DNA from: an uncultured Rickettsiales bacterium
GTDB lineage: Bacteria; Pseudomonadota; Alphaproteobacteria; UBA8366
Direction: 5' to 3'
DNA: 18,407 bases
NCBI GenBank assembly: GCA_913046825.1
Contig: CAJWTF010000074.1
Location: 1-18,407, forward strand
A program made the translations under genes and the position numbers. Below are positions 7,908 to 17,403 of the stretch, piece after piece. A model generated the notes under the pieces. The model saw only the letters and a program-made list of their open reading frames with translations, was not told where the DNA came from and searched no databases. Position 1 is the stretch's first letter, and the number at the start of each line of letters is the position of its first letter.

Positions 7908-8450
7908 ATGGGTAATGATCCGCTTTTTTTGAATAAAATCGCCGCCGCGGTTTTAAGCGCGGGGTTGCTCGCCATGATGACGGGCTTCGCGGCGCACATG
8001 CTTTACCATCCGCAAGAGCTGGAGAAGCCAGCCTACATGATCTCTAGCGATGTGCCGGTCGCCGCCGTGGCGACCGCCGCCGTACCCGCGGGTCCGGAGC
8101 CGATCATGGCGATGCTAGCGTCGGCGAGCGCAGATGCTGGTAAGAAGGTCTCCAAGAAATGTGCCGCTTGCCACAGCTTCACCAAGGGCGGCCCGAACAA
8201 AGTCGGCCCAAACCTTTGGAATATTGTGGGTGGCAAACCCGCATCAGTGGCGGGATACAAGTACTCCGGCGCAATGAAAGACATGGCGGCGAATTGGGAG
8301 TTTGAAGAACTCAACAAGTTCCTATTCAAGCCAAAGGCGTATCTGAAAGGCACAAAGATGTCTTTCGCCGGCCTAAAAAAATCGAGCGACCGGGCAGCGA
8401 TTATCGCATACCTGACGGCTCTGTCGGATAGTCCAAAACCGTTCCAATAA
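7908..8450 (+). CDS. cycM: Membrane-anchored c-type cytochrome (CycM / cytochrome c552-like)
   Basis: A class I cytochrome c held in the cytoplasmic membrane by an uncleaved N-terminal helix (about residues 9-32), followed by an Ala/Val/Pro-rich linker (about 50-75) and a periplasmic heme domain. The heme site is CAACH with C85, C88 and H89, and the distal ligand is M151 in GTKMSFAGL; LTALSDSP ends the last helix. At 180 residues this matches CycM-type cytochromes, which carry electrons from the bc1 complex to the aa3 oxidase in alphaproteobacteria; that role is inferred from family and anchor. Start ATG 7908 has a GAGGG ribosome site nine bases upstream. The gene is divergent from kdsB and is closed by the hairpin terminator at 8473. 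Confidence 0.9.
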   Translation: MGNDPLFLNKIAAAVLSAGLLAMMTGFAAHMLYHPQELEKPAYMISSDVPVAAVATAAVPAGPEPIMAMLASASADAGKKVSKKCAACHSFTKGGPNKVGPNLWNIVGGKPASVAGYKYSGAMKDMAANWEFEELNKFLFKPKAYLKGTKMSFAGLKKSSDRAAIIAYLTALSDSPKPFQ

Positions 8451-8472
8451 GCCGCCTTAGCGGTTTATCGAG

Positions 8473-8496
8473 AAGGACGGCTTGGCCGTCCTTTTT
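8473..8496 (+). terminator. Rho-independent terminator after cycM
   Basis: AAGGACGGC (8473-8481), loop TTG, GCCGTCCTT (8485-8493), then TTT: a perfect nine-pair stem with a short T-run, beginning 22 bases after the cycM stop. The ribosome site of hisN (GAGGGG at 8502) follows directly, so hisN is either read through or has its own start nearby. Confidence 0.85.
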
Positions 8497-8512
8497 CGTT
8501 TGAGGGGTTCAA

Positions 8513-9295
8513 ATGCCTGAGACATGCCTACACGAATTTATCGATCTGGCGAACCGTCTATCCGACGCAGCGAGAGAGATCGCCGGAAATTATTTCCGGC
8601 GCAGCTTCACCGTTGAGACAAAATCCGACGAGAGCCCGGTCACCATCGCCGACCGTGAGATCGAGGCCGGGCAACGGCGTATGATCGAGGGGACTTACCC
8701 CGAGCACGGCATCAGCGGCGAGGAATACGGCGACATTCGCATGCACGCGGATTACGTCTGGGTCCTCGACCCCATCGACGGCACGAAAGCATTTCTCAAC
8801 GGCATCCCGGTTTTCACAAATCTGATCGGCCTCACGTTTCAAGGAAACCCCGTCCTCGGCATGATCGATCAGCCGGTCCTGGGCGAGCGCTGGATCGGAG
8901 CCTCGGGCCACGGCGCGCAATTGAACGGCACCGAAGTACACTCCAGTGATGTGACGGCGCTTGACGAGATCACCGTTCATGCGACGACACCGGAAATGTT
9001 CAACACGGACGACTTGGCCAAACGGTTTGGACAATTGGCGGCACGGGCCAAGTATCGGCGCTACGGCATTGATTGCTACGCCTACGGACTGCTGGCATCC
9101 GGCTACGTACACCTAGTCGCGGAAGCGGAGATGAAAGTGCAAGACTACATGCCCGTCATCGAGGTCGTGCGGCAGGCCGGTGGCGTAATCAGCGATTGGT
9201 CCGGCCAGCCCCTCAGTTTCGACTCCGACGGCACGGTGCTCGCCTCGGCGAACGAGGACCTTCACGCCCAGGCCTTATTAGCGCTGGTTAAGTAG
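8513..9295 (+). CDS. hisN: Histidinol-phosphatase, inositol monophosphatase family
   Basis: A magnesium-dependent phosphatase of the inositol monophosphatase fold, 260 residues. Visible: VTIADREIE at 43-51 (family T-x-A-D), the metal-binding GEE with E70 and E71, the core WVLDPIDGTKAFLNG at 83-97 with D86 and D89, and a late Asp (D211 in KVQDYMPVIEVV) followed by AGG. The DPIDGTxxF-x-x-G form and the D-x-x-P-V-I-E segment are closer to HisN, which removes phosphate from histidinol phosphate in histidine synthesis, than to SuhB or CysQ. The exact substrate is inference, and no other his gene is in the window. ATG 8513 has a strong GAGGGG site six bases upstream. Ends in TAG and converges with tauD after 14 bases. 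Confidence 0.75.
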   Translation: MPETCLHEFIDLANRLSDAAREIAGNYFRRSFTVETKSDESPVTIADREIEAGQRRMIEGTYPEHGISGEEYGDIRMHADYVWVLDPIDGTKAFLNGIPVFTNLIGLTFQGNPVLGMIDQPVLGERWIGASGHGAQLNGTEVHSSDVTALDEITVHATTPEMFNTDDLAKRFGQLAARAKYRRYGIDCYAYGLLASGYVHLVAEAEMKVQDYMPVIEVVRQAGGVISDWSGQPLSFDSDGTVLASANEDLHAQALLALVK

Positions 9296-9309
9296 CACCG
9301 CCCCGTTCT

Positions 9310-10335
9310 TTAAGCAGCACACACGAATATGCCACCGCGTGGTCCGGTGTTATAACGGTCGGCGAAATTCGCGGCCAAAGGACGTGGGTTTCGACAATTC
9401 ATCCACATCCGCAGCAAACAACGCCGCTGCGCTGGGTTGGGGTCGCTTTCGAAGGCAGAACGTGCATGCAGCAACGTGTAGTTATTGATGAACTGAATGT
9501 CGCCTACTTCGAGCTCAAAATCGCATCGAAGCTCCGGTGCTTCCGCGACTTCTAGAAGCAGATCGATGGCTTCCCGTTCCACGTTGGTTAAAGGCTGGCC
9601 GATCTTATCATGAGCGGAGCGCATGATCTTGTCGTTATAGCAACAGCTCAACAGGCCTTCGTGATAACTGAAGACCGGAATGCGGTTGTGGGTGACCTCA
9701 TCAAAGCTTCCGGTCGGTCCTTCACCCCGCAGATCGTGATGGAAACCGCGATAATACACTTCAAGCAGATCGGGGCGACGGGACAAGATCTCGTTATAGA
9801 CTGCGGCGGAACTTGTCAGCGAACTCACGCCCCCCGTGCCCGCGGTGCGCAGGCAAAGCAGAGCGGTCATATCTGATGTGTCGACATGGGGATTCAGCTT
9901 GTCTTTCGACATATACCCCCGGTCGTTGACGGCGTTGTCATAGCTCGCACCCTTGTCCGTCACCTCAGCGATCAGGTTGCCGATGGCGTTCTGTGAGATC
10001 ACCTGGCCCATATAGGCCCCGATGCCCCAATAAATCATCTCGAGATCGGCGCGCTCATAGCGTTCTACCGGCAGTCCGCGGAATATCGCGAATCCACGGC
10101 CATTTTGAACTTCATCCAGGATTCGCTCAATTTTCGCCCCAAACGTCGGCAGCGGGAAACTCTCACGCGTGAACCCAATCGACTCCACACCGGAGCGCCG
10201 AGCCGTCGCCAGACCGTCCTCAAGTTCGGAAATATCTGCCCCCGACAGTTCATGGATCCAACTAAGATCGCGTGCGAACTGGTCGCCTTGCCAAAGAGTG
10301 GGACCTGCTGCGGGCTCCCGTAGTAAATCGCTCAT
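9310..10335 (-). CDS. TauD/TfdA family Fe(II)/2-oxoglutarate-dependent dioxygenase
   Basis: A 341-residue oxygenase of the double-stranded beta-helix type. The iron triad can be placed at H150 and D152 (NPHVDTSD) and H290 (LLHARSAF), with R305 or R309 (RRCLLRMWMN) as the likely 2-oxoglutarate ligand. Other family segments are GFAIFRGLPVERY at 81-93, the GGVSSLTSSAAVYNE stretch at 168-182, and EVGDIQFINNYTLLH just before the last His. Such enzymes use O2 and 2-oxoglutarate to hydroxylate small substrates. This subgroup is common in bacteria and fungi, but I cannot name the substrate, and no sulfonate transporter or taurine gene is near. The start ATG overlaps the TGA of the upstream 94-residue gene by four bases (ATGA), so the two are probably translated together. 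It ends in TAA, convergent with hisN. Confidence 0.88.
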   Translation of the reverse strand: MSDLLREPAAGPTLWQGDQFARDLSWIHELSGADISELEDGLATARRSGVESIGFTRESFPLPTFGAKIERILDEVQNGRGFAIFRGLPVERYERADLEMIYWGIGAYMGQVISQNAIGNLIAEVTDKGASYDNAVNDRGYMSKDKLNPHVDTSDMTALLCLRTAGTGGVSSLTSSAAVYNEILSRRPDLLEVYYRGFHHDLRGEGPTGSFDEVTHNRIPVFSYHEGLLSCCYNDKIMRSAHDKIGQPLTNVEREAIDLLLEVAEAPELRCDFELEVGDIQFINNYTLLHARSAFESDPNPAQRRCLLRMWMNCRNPRPLAANFADRYNTGPRGGIFVCAA

Positions 10336-10616
10336 TCTTCCCCCGTCCCGCCGTCGTCATAGAGCAATTCCACGATCCTGGGATCGATAGTTTGCTCGGA
10401 CATATCAGCGGCTTGATGTCGTTCCGAGCCAAGGAATTGGTCCTCCCTCTCCGCATGCACGGAGACGTCGAATTCTTCCGCAGGCGCTTTTTCTGACGCC
10501 TCTTCTATAGCCCGCTCATAGCTCGGGGCGACGATGGATTTCATCGTGCTGCGCATTTCTCCATCCGCCGCCGCGTAGACGTAATGTGCGATCCGAGTCG
10601 TTGCAGATGACGCCAT
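10332..10616 (-). CDS. Small acidic protein of unknown function, coupled to the dioxygenase gene
   Basis: I do not recognise this 94-residue protein. It is acidic and soluble, with no signal peptide, membrane segment or cysteine. The N-terminal third has IAHYVYAAADGEM and a Ser/Met-rich stretch. Residues 33-46 are a likely helix (YERAIEEASEKAPA), and the end reads DPRIVELLYDDGGTGEE. By hand about three fifths of its third codon positions are G or C, which does not set it apart from its neighbours. Support for its being real comes from the ATGA overlap with the dioxygenase and from its place as the first gene of that unit, divergent from the yejA-type gene across a 151-base gap. A shorter form starting at the internal ATG 10403 (MSEQTIDPRIVELL) is possible. 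The ribosome site (GAAGAA) is modest. Confidence 0.5.
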   Translation of the reverse strand: MASSATTRIAHYVYAAADGEMRSTMKSIVAPSYERAIEEASEKAPAEEFDVSVHAEREDQFLGSERHQAADMSEQTIDPRIVELLYDDGGTGEE

Positions 10617-10767
10617 TTCTTCATCGTGCCCTTCAGGCTGCGAGCCTAGGCAGGCTTGCCCCCGCCGTCAAAACAACGTGAGCAGCGTATGACCTCTTGA
10701 GCCGAGCGGTCTCCTACCCGATGTTAATGCCAACAGACTAGCAATCCGCAGCCTCGGAAGCGAATGT

Positions 10768-12612
10768 ATGAATATGCAGTTCTTGAAAACCACTCTTACC
10801 CTCTTCGGTCTCTTGGCCGCAACACAAAATTCGATCGCCGCGGAGACATATCGCGGGCACGGCTTGGCCATGCATGGCGATTTGAAATACGCGCCAGGGT
10901 TCTCCCATTTCGACTACGTGAATCCGAGCGCACCAAAGGGCGGCGAGACCACGCGCGGCGCCATCGGCGGGTATGACACGTTCAATCCGTTTGTCATAAA
11001 GGGACGGGCAGCGGCAGGCAGTTTCTCAATTTATGACAGCTTGATGGAAAGCTCGGCGGACGAGCCGTTCTCGCAATATGGGCTTATCGCCGAAAGTGTC
11101 GAAACCTCGGCCAACCGCTCTTGGGTGGCGTTCACGCTGCGCCCAGAGGCGAAGTGGCATGACGGCAAACCAATCACCGTCGAGGACGTAATCTGGACCT
11201 TCAATACCCTGGTCGAGAAGGGCCGGCCCTTTTACCGGTTCTATTACGGCAGCGTTGGCAAGGTGGAGAAAACCGGCGAGCGCACGGTCAAGTTTACCTT
11301 CAAGAAGGGCGAGAACCGCGAACTGCCCCTTATCTTGGGCCAGCTAGTGGTCCTGCCCAAGCATTACTGGTCCGGACGCGATTTCGAGGCCACCACCTTG
11401 GAGCCACCGCTCGGCAGCGGCGCTTATCGCATCGCATCATTCGAGCCGAACCGCAATGTGGTGCTGGAACGGGTCAAGGATTATTGGGCACAAAACCTTG
11501 GGGTCAAAAAGGGCACCGGCAATTATAATAAAATGCGCTTCGAATATTACCGGGACACCACAGTCGCCTTGGAAGCCTTCAAGGCTGGGAATATCGACGT
11601 GCGGTCGGAGAATTCTGCCAAAAACTGGGCCACCGCCTATGACACGCCAGCCGTCCGCAACGGATTGATAGTCAAACAGAATTTCGACCATAGCCGGACC
11701 GCCGGCATGCAAGGCTTCGTCTTTAACTTTCGGAAACCACTGTTCCAGGACCCTAGGGTTCGCCGAGCCATCGCCAATGGGCTTGATTTCGAGTGGTCCA
11801 ACAAGGCGCTCTTTCACGGGATGTATAAGCGGACCCGTAGTTTTTTCGATAATTCCGAACTTGCGGCGACCGGGCTGCCCGAAGGCGAAGAGAAAGCCAT
11901 CCTGGAACGATTGAAAGACAAACTGCCGCCGGAAGTGCTGACGACCAGTTACTCGCCGCCCAAGACCGACGGTAGCGGCAATATGCGCGGCAATTTACGC
12001 AAGGCGTCGAAGTTGCTGCAGGAAGCCGGCTGGAAAATAGACAAGAAAACCCGGAAACTGGTACATGCAAAAACTGGGCAACCATTCACATTCGAAATTC
12101 TGTTGGTCAGCCCGTTGTTCGAACGCATCGTTCTCCCGTTCAACAAAAACCTGGCGCGGCTCGGCATCGACGTCACCGTGCGGACCGTTGATACGGCGCA
12201 ATACCGGCAGCGGTTGACCGAGTTCGATTACGATGTCGTGGTCGGCAGCTGGGGGCAGTCACTCTCACCCGGCAACGAGCAACGAGATTACTGGACCGTT
12301 GAGGCCGCCACTCGGCCACGCAGCCGCAATCTCTCCGGCATCGAGAACCCGGCCATCGACGAGCTGGTCGAACTGCTCATATCGGCCCCAACGCGAAAAA
12401 GCCTGGTTGCCCGCACTCGCGCCCTCGACCGGGCCCTGCAGTGGAGTCATATCGTCGTGCCCCATTGGCACATTGCGTATGATCGCATCGCGCGCTGGGA
12501 TAAGTTCGGCATTCCGGAGCAGATACCGGTGCAGGGAGTCGTCACCAGTGCCTGGTGGATCGACCCCAAAAAAGAAGCTGCACTGGCTCTGCGCAAAAAC
12601 TCCTCGAAGTAA
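10768..12612 (+). CDS. yejA: ABC transporter substrate-binding protein, YejA-like (oligopeptide/microcin C type)
   Basis: Periplasmic binding protein of the SBP_bac_5 family, 614 residues. The signal peptide spans about residues 1-25 ([18 protein letters not shown], cleavage after SIAA). Typical YejA features are [24 protein letters not shown], cut here as [10 protein letters not shown] and [10 protein letters not shown] near residues 35-55, then FNPFVIKG. Further on are [48 protein letters not shown] and [17 protein letters not shown], all in the expected order. YejABEF of enterobacteria takes up microcin C and peptides; the natural ligand here is not known. GGAAG lies seven bases before ATG 10768; a second in-frame ATG follows at 10774. 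It is the first gene of the yejABEF-ghrA unit and is divergent from the dioxygenase genes. Confidence 0.92.
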   Translation: MNMQFLKTTLTLFGLLAATQNSIAAETYRGHGLAMHGDLKYAPGFSHFDYVNPSAPKGGETTRGAIGGYDTFNPFVIKGRAAAGSFSIYDSLMESSADEPFSQYGLIAESVETSANRSWVAFTLRPEAKWHDGKPITVEDVIWTFNTLVEKGRPFYRFYYGSVGKVEKTGERTVKFTFKKGENRELPLILGQLVVLPKHYWSGRDFEATTLEPPLGSGAYRIASFEPNRNVVLERVKDYWAQNLGVKKGTGNYNKMRFEYYRDTTVALEAFKAGNIDVRSENSAKNWATAYDTPAVRNGLIVKQNFDHSRTAGMQGFVFNFRKPLFQDPRVRRAIANGLDFEWSNKALFHGMYKRTRSFFDNSELAATGLPEGEEKAILERLKDKLPPEVLTTSYSPPKTDGSGNMRGNLRKASKLLQEAGWKIDKKTRKLVHAKTGQPFTFEILLVSPLFERIVLPFNKNLARLGIDVTVRTVDTAQYRQRLTEFDYDVVVGSWGQSLSPGNEQRDYWTVEAATRPRSRNLSGIENPAIDELVELLISAPTRKSLVARTRALDRALQWSHIVVPHWHIAYDRIARWDKFGIPEQIPVQGVVTSAWWIDPKKEAALALRKNSSK

Positions 12613-12635
12613 CCTTACTAGGTCCACTCCGCATC

Positions 12636-13754
12636 ATGCTCACTTATATTCTTCGCCGATTGTTGCTCGTCATCCCGACATTGCTCGGCATCATGGTGGT
12701 GAACTTCGCCGTGGTACAGATCGCGCCCGGCGGGCCAGTCGAACGACTGATCGCAGAGATACAGGGTGAGGGCGTGGAAGCCGCGGGACGCATTTCCGGA
12801 AATGTCGGCTCGGAAGTTTCCAACAGTGGCCGGCGCAGCGCGGCTGCCACCTCCGCCGAAGACGCCAACAGCAAGTATCGCGGCGCCCAAGGATTGGACC
12901 CTCAATTCATCGCAAAGCTGGAAAAGCAATTCGGCTTCGATAAGCCGGCTCACGAGCGTTTCCTGCTAATGCTCGGCAATTATGTGCGGTTCGATTTTGG
13001 CAGCAGCTTCTTTCGCAGCGAGCCGGTGATCGATCTCATTCTCGATAAAATGCCAGTCTCTATTTCACTTGGCATTTGGAGCACGTTGCTGATCTATCTA
13101 ATTTCGATACCACTGGGCGTTTGGAAGGCGGTGCGCGACGGCTCGCGCTTCGATATCTGGACCAGCGGTGTGGTGATCGTCGGCAATGCCATCCCTGGCT
13201 TCTTGTTCGCCATTCTATTAATTGTCATCTTTGCGGGCGGGCGCTATCTAGATTGGTTCCCCTTGCGCGGGCTCACATCGGAGAACTGGGCTGGCCTTTC
13301 CTGGCCAATGCAGATCATCGATTACTTCTGGCACATGGCGCTTCCGATCTTGGCGATGGTGGTCGGCGGCTTCGCCGGATTGACGATGCTGACGAAGAAC
13401 TCGTTCCTCGACCAGATCAACATGCAATACGTCACCACCGCACGTGCCAAGGGGTTGTCGGAACGACGCGTGCTTTACGGCCATGTCTTCCGCAATGGCA
13501 TGCTCATCGTGATCGCCGGATTCCCCGCCGCTTTCATTGGCATGCTGTTCACTGGATCGCTGCTGATCGAGGTGATCTTCTCACTCGATGGGCTCGGTCT
13601 CTTGGGCTTCGAGGCGGTGATTGACCGCGACTACCCAATTATGTTCGGCACACTTTATATGTTCACCTTGTTGGGCCTGATCCTTCATATCATTAGCGAC
13701 GTGACCTATACGCTGATCGACCCGCGCATCGATTTCGAAAGTCGTGAGGCCTGA
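12636..13754 (+). CDS. yejB: ABC transporter permease, YejB-like
   Basis: First inner-membrane permease of the peptide importer, 372 residues from ATG 12636 ([18 protein letters not shown]). The open frame runs back into the end of the yejA-type gene, but the hydrophobic N-terminal helix starts here as in YejB and DppB relatives. It has the long periplasmic segment between helices 1 and 2 seen in YejB (about residues 33-120, with [20 protein letters not shown]), several further helices, and the EAA loop that docks on the ATPase at about 265-290 ([19 protein letters not shown]). It ends [13 protein letters not shown] as usual. The gene starts 23 bases after yejA and its ribosome site is poor. 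Confidence 0.93.
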   Translation: MLTYILRRLLLVIPTLLGIMVVNFAVVQIAPGGPVERLIAEIQGEGVEAAGRISGNVGSEVSNSGRRSAAATSAEDANSKYRGAQGLDPQFIAKLEKQFGFDKPAHERFLLMLGNYVRFDFGSSFFRSEPVIDLILDKMPVSISLGIWSTLLIYLISIPLGVWKAVRDGSRFDIWTSGVVIVGNAIPGFLFAILLIVIFAGGRYLDWFPLRGLTSENWAGLSWPMQIIDYFWHMALPILAMVVGGFAGLTMLTKNSFLDQINMQYVTTARAKGLSERRVLYGHVFRNGMLIVIAGFPAAFIGMLFTGSLLIEVIFSLDGLGLLGFEAVIDRDYPIMFGTLYMFTLLGLILHIISDVTYTLIDPRIDFESREA

Positions 13755-13756
13755 TC

Positions 13757-14812
13757 GTGTCGGCGCCGCACCATAGTTTCGCCGGCTTAAAGATCACGCC
13801 GCTCAATCAGCGACGGATTGAGAATTTCAAAGCCAACAAACGCGGCTATTGGTCGTTTTGGATATTCTTGACGGTCTTCACCCTAACGCTTTTCGCAGAG
13901 TTGATCGCCAACGACAAACCGCTGGTGATTTATTTTGACGGCAGCTTCTACAGCCCGATCACGAATGTGTATCCCGAAACCGCGTTCGGCGGCGATTTTG
14001 AGACGGAGGCGGATTATGGTGATCCGTATCTGGTTGAGCTCATCGAGAAACAAGGGTGGATAATCCACGCGCCCATCCCCTACAGCTTCGACACCCACGT
14101 CACTAATTTGCCGGGCCCGGCCCCCTTCGAGCCGACCAGGCAGAACTGGCTCGGCACCGATGACCAAGCCCGCGACGTGTTGGCACGGATGATTTACGGG
14201 TTCCGTATTTCGGTGCTGTTCGGTCTGGTGCTGACGGTGCTCAGTTCGATCGTCGGCGTCGCGGTCGGTGCGGCCCAAGGATACTTCGGCGGGCTGACGG
14301 ATTTGGTAGGACAACGCTTGATTGAGATTTGGAACGGTATGCCGGTGTTATTCATGCTGATCATTCTGGCGAGCGTGGTGCAGCCGAATTTTTGGTGGCT
14401 GTTAGGGCTCATGCTGCTGTTCAGCTGGACGTCCTTGGTCAGCGTCGTGCGCGCCGAATTCCTGCGCGCCCGGAACTTCGAATACGTAAAAGCAGCGCGC
14501 GCGCTCGGCGTCACCAACAGCAGCATCATGTATCGCCATGTCTTGCCGAACGCCATGGTCGCGACGCTCACCTTTCTGCCATTCATTACTTCGGGTTCGG
14601 TGGTGACGCTGACATCCCTCGACTTTCTCGGCTTTGGCCTGCCTCCGGGCTCCCCCTCTCTTGGCGAATTGCTGAAACAGGGGAAGGATAATCTGCAAGC
14701 GCCCTGGCTTGGGGTGACAGCCTTTTTTGTTATTGCGTTCATGCTGTCGCTTCTGGTTTTCATCGGAGAGGCGGTGCGCGACGCGTTCGATCCGCGTAAG
14801 GTGCAACGATGA
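13757..14812 (+). CDS. yejE: ABC transporter permease, YejE-like
   Basis: Second permease of the importer, 351 residues, starting at GTG 13757 only two bases after the yejB stop. The N-terminus has the family sequence ITPLNQRRIENFKANKRGYW, with the first membrane helix just after it (WSFWIFLTVFTLTLFAELIA). A long periplasmic part (about 50-145) contains the NWLGTDDQARDVLARMIYGFR motif in two parts near its end. Four or five helices follow, with an EAA loop at about 233-265 (RNFEYVKAARALGVTNSSI). The end [12 protein letters not shown] is typical of the DppC/OppC group. It overlaps yejF by four bases (ATGA), which points to fixed stoichiometry by coupled translation. Confidence 0.94.
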   Translation: MSAPHHSFAGLKITPLNQRRIENFKANKRGYWSFWIFLTVFTLTLFAELIANDKPLVIYFDGSFYSPITNVYPETAFGGDFETEADYGDPYLVELIEKQGWIIHAPIPYSFDTHVTNLPGPAPFEPTRQNWLGTDDQARDVLARMIYGFRISVLFGLVLTVLSSIVGVAVGAAQGYFGGLTDLVGQRLIEIWNGMPVLFMLIILASVVQPNFWWLLGLMLLFSWTSLVSVVRAEFLRARNFEYVKAARALGVTNSSIMYRHVLPNAMVATLTFLPFITSGSVVTLTSLDFLGFGLPPGSPSLGELLKQGKDNLQAPWLGVTAFFVIAFMLSLLVFIGEAVRDAFDPRKVQR

Positions 14813-16452
14813 GCGATCAACCTCTTCTTTCGATCCGCGACCTCTCGGTCGATTTCGACGTGCCGGGCGGACCAGTCCACGCGGTGCGGCAGTTCACACT
14901 CGACATTCGACGGGGCGAGACAGTGGCGTTGGTCGGTGAGTCCGGGTCAGGTAAATCGGTGACCGCGCTTTCGGTGATGCAATTGCTGCCCTATCCCATC
15001 GCCAGCCACCCGAGCGGATCCATCCGGTTTCGCGGTGAGGAGATGATTGGCGCGCCGCGCGGCGCATTGCAGCGCATTCGCGGCGATCGGATTGGCATGA
15101 TCTTCCAAGAGCCAATCACCTCGCTCAACCCGGTCCACACCATCGAAAAGCAAATTCGTGAGGTCTTGGTTCTGCACAAGGGCCTGTCGAAGGACGGCGC
15201 CCGGCGGCGGGTCCTGGAATTGCTCGACCTGGTCGGCGTCCGCGATGCGGCACAGCGTCTGACCGCCTATCCGCACGAGTTGTCAGGCGGGCAACGCCAG
15301 CGCGTGATGATTGCAATGGCCTTGGCGAACGAGCCCGACTTACTGATCGCGGATGAACCGACCACGGCGCTGGACGTCACCATCCAAGCGCAAATTCTGA
15401 AACTGCTGGCCGATCTGCAAGCGAAACTCGGCATGGCCATGCTGTTCATTACCCATGACCTCGGGATCGTCGGGAAAGTTGCCGATCGGGTTTGCGTGAT
15501 GAAAGATGGCGAGATTGTCGAGAGTGGCGAAGCGCGGATCGTATTCTCCGCACCGTCGCACGAGTATACCAAGCGCCTGCTAGAGGCCGAACCGACAGGC
15601 ACGAAGGAGCCACCACAAGACGGTCGACCGACAGTCCTCTCGGGTGAGGATGTCCGCGTTTGGTTCCCGATCAAGAAAGGCCTAATGCGCCGCACGGTCG
15701 ATCATATTAAGGCGGTCGATGGCATCTCCGTGACCATACACCAGGGCGAGACCATCGGTGTCGTTGGTGAATCGGGATCCGGCAAAACGACGCTTGGCAT
15801 GGCGTTGCTGAGATTACAACGCAGCCAGGGCGACATCTTCTTCGAAGGACGCAATATTCAGGACCTTAACACCCGTGAGATGCGGCCACTACGCCGCGAA
15901 ATGCAGGTCGTATTCCAGGACCCCTTCGGCAGCCTCAGTCCCCGCATGTCGGTCGGACAAATCGTCGCCGAAGGGCTCAAGGTACATGAGCCAGGTAGCA
16001 GCGAGGCGGACCGCGAGCGCCAAGTAATCGAAGCGCTTATGGAGGTCGATCTCGACCCCGATAGCCGGCATCGATATCCGCACGAATTTTCCGGTGGTCA
16101 GCGCCAACGAGTCGCGATCGCCCGGGCCATTGTCTTAAAACCAAAATTCATCGTCCTCGACGAGCCAACATCGGCATTGGACCGATCCGTCCAAGCGCAA
16201 ATCGTCAACCTATTGCGCCGCCTGCAACGCGAACACGACCTGGCCTATCTATTCATCAGCCACGACCTTCGGGTGGTGCGCGCGCTGTCCGACTATGTTG
16301 TCGTGTTGAGGTCCGGCAAAGTGATGGAGCAGGGGCTCTCGACTGAGCTGTTCGAAAATCCGCAACATCCATACACAAAGGCACTGATGGCGGCGGCGTT
16401 TGACCTCGAGACCTCAGAAGAAGCCATCGACGCGGGCGTCATCCGCGAGTGA
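14809..16452 (+). CDS. yejF: ABC transporter ATP-binding protein with two ATPase domains, YejF-like
   Basis: Drives the YejABEF importer; 547 residues with two complete nucleotide-binding domains in one chain, which replaces the DppD and DppF pair. Domain 1: Walker A GESGSGKS at 43-50, signature LSGGQ at 158-162, Walker B LLIADEP with D182 and E183, switch His in ITHD at about 216. Domain 2: Walker A GESGSGKT at 320-327, signature FSGGQ at 427-431, Walker B with D451 and E452, switch H485. Each half ends with the oligopeptide-transporter extension ([12 protein letters not shown] and [12 protein letters not shown]). Both sites keep all catalytic residues. The ATG overlaps the yejE stop. Confidence 0.95.
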   Translation: MSDQPLLSIRDLSVDFDVPGGPVHAVRQFTLDIRRGETVALVGESGSGKSVTALSVMQLLPYPIASHPSGSIRFRGEEMIGAPRGALQRIRGDRIGMIFQEPITSLNPVHTIEKQIREVLVLHKGLSKDGARRRVLELLDLVGVRDAAQRLTAYPHELSGGQRQRVMIAMALANEPDLLIADEPTTALDVTIQAQILKLLADLQAKLGMAMLFITHDLGIVGKVADRVCVMKDGEIVESGEARIVFSAPSHEYTKRLLEAEPTGTKEPPQDGRPTVLSGEDVRVWFPIKKGLMRRTVDHIKAVDGISVTIHQGETIGVVGESGSGKTTLGMALLRLQRSQGDIFFEGRNIQDLNTREMRPLRREMQVVFQDPFGSLSPRMSVGQIVAEGLKVHEPGSSEADRERQVIEALMEVDLDPDSRHRYPHEFSGGQRQRVAIARAIVLKPKFIVLDEPTSALDRSVQAQIVNLLRRLQREHDLAYLFISHDLRVVRALSDYVVVLRSGKVMEQGLSTELFENPQHPYTKALMAAAFDLETSEEAIDAGVIRE

Positions 16453-16470
16453 CCAGAAGGTTTAGAAACC

Positions 16471-17403
16471 ATGACCTTGATTTTTTATTCTGCTAACGAC
16501 CGTTGGGACGACTGGGCCGATCATTTGCGCCGCGAAGTGCCAGAGATACCCTTGTGCCATTGGAACGACGACGGCGACGACACAGCCGTGCGGTTCGCAC
16601 TTGTTTGGAATCCGCCACCCGGCGAGTTGAGACGGCGGTTTCCAAATTTGGAGTATATTTTTTCACTCGGCGCGGGTGTCGATGCGTTGCTCGACGACCC
16701 GGATTTACCGGAAGGCGTGCCGGTCGTACGCATGGTCGAGGAAGCACTTGTAATAGGCATGACGGAATATGTAGCCCTGCATGTCCTACGCCTTCACCGC
16801 CAGCAGCGGGAATTGGAAGCACAGCAGCGCGCCGGGGAATGGCGCCAAATCGCCACCCCGCTGGCGCCCGATCGCCGGGTCGGACTGATGGGGCTTGGCG
16901 TGTTGGGCAGAGACGCGGCGCAGGCGCTAATGGCGCTCCGCTTCGACGTGGCGTCGTGGACGCGGACGCCGCGCAAAGTACCGGGTGTCACCGGCTTCCA
17001 CGGTGCGGAGGGCTTCGACGCTTTCCTAGCGCGAACCGATATCCTCGTTACCTTGCTGCCGCTGACAGACGCAACGCGGGGCATTCTCAGCCAAAATGTG
17101 TTCGCCCGCTTACCCCGGAGCGCTGGTCTGATCAATGCAGGGCGAGGCGGGCTTCAGGTCGAAGAGGACATCATCGCGGCGCTCGATTCGGGCCAATTGT
17201 CGGAAGCCGTGTTGGATGTCTTTTCAACAGAACCATTGCCGACAGAAAATCCGATCTGGGCTCATCCAAAGGTGACGCTGACGCCGCACAACGCGGCGCT
17301 GACAGGCTCCGAGACCGGAGCACGGGAAGTTGGTGCCAACCTGCGGCGGGTGCTTGCGGGAGAGCAGCCACACAACATCGTCAATCCGAAGGCGGGATAT
17401 TAA
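16471..17403 (+). CDS. ghrA: 2-hydroxyacid dehydrogenase, glyoxylate/hydroxypyruvate reductase A type
   Basis: NAD(P)H-dependent reductase of the D-2-hydroxyacid dehydrogenase family, 310 residues, the length of E. coli GhrA. Visible: the short N-terminal catalytic half with LEYIFSLGAGVDALL at 60-74, the nucleotide-binding GLMGLGVLG at 138-146, LVTLLPLTDATRGIL at 192-206, and the catalytic residues R225 (INAGRGG), E254 (FSTEPLP) and H273 (TPHNAAL). GhrA reduces glyoxylate and hydroxypyruvate; the substrate preference here is not certain. It follows yejF after 18 bases with a good ribosome site (AGAAGG), so it is probably in the same transcript. Its stop is directly next to the stop of the convergent MarR-type gene. 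Confidence 0.88.
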   Translation: MTLIFYSANDRWDDWADHLRREVPEIPLCHWNDDGDDTAVRFALVWNPPPGELRRRFPNLEYIFSLGAGVDALLDDPDLPEGVPVVRMVEEALVIGMTEYVALHVLRLHRQQRELEAQQRAGEWRQIATPLAPDRRVGLMGLGVLGRDAAQALMALRFDVASWTRTPRKVPGVTGFHGAEGFDAFLARTDILVTLLPLTDATRGILSQNVFARLPRSAGLINAGRGGLQVEEDIIAALDSGQLSEAVLDVFSTEPLPTENPIWAHPKVTLTPHNAALTGSETGAREVGANLRRVLAGEQPHNIVNPKAGY

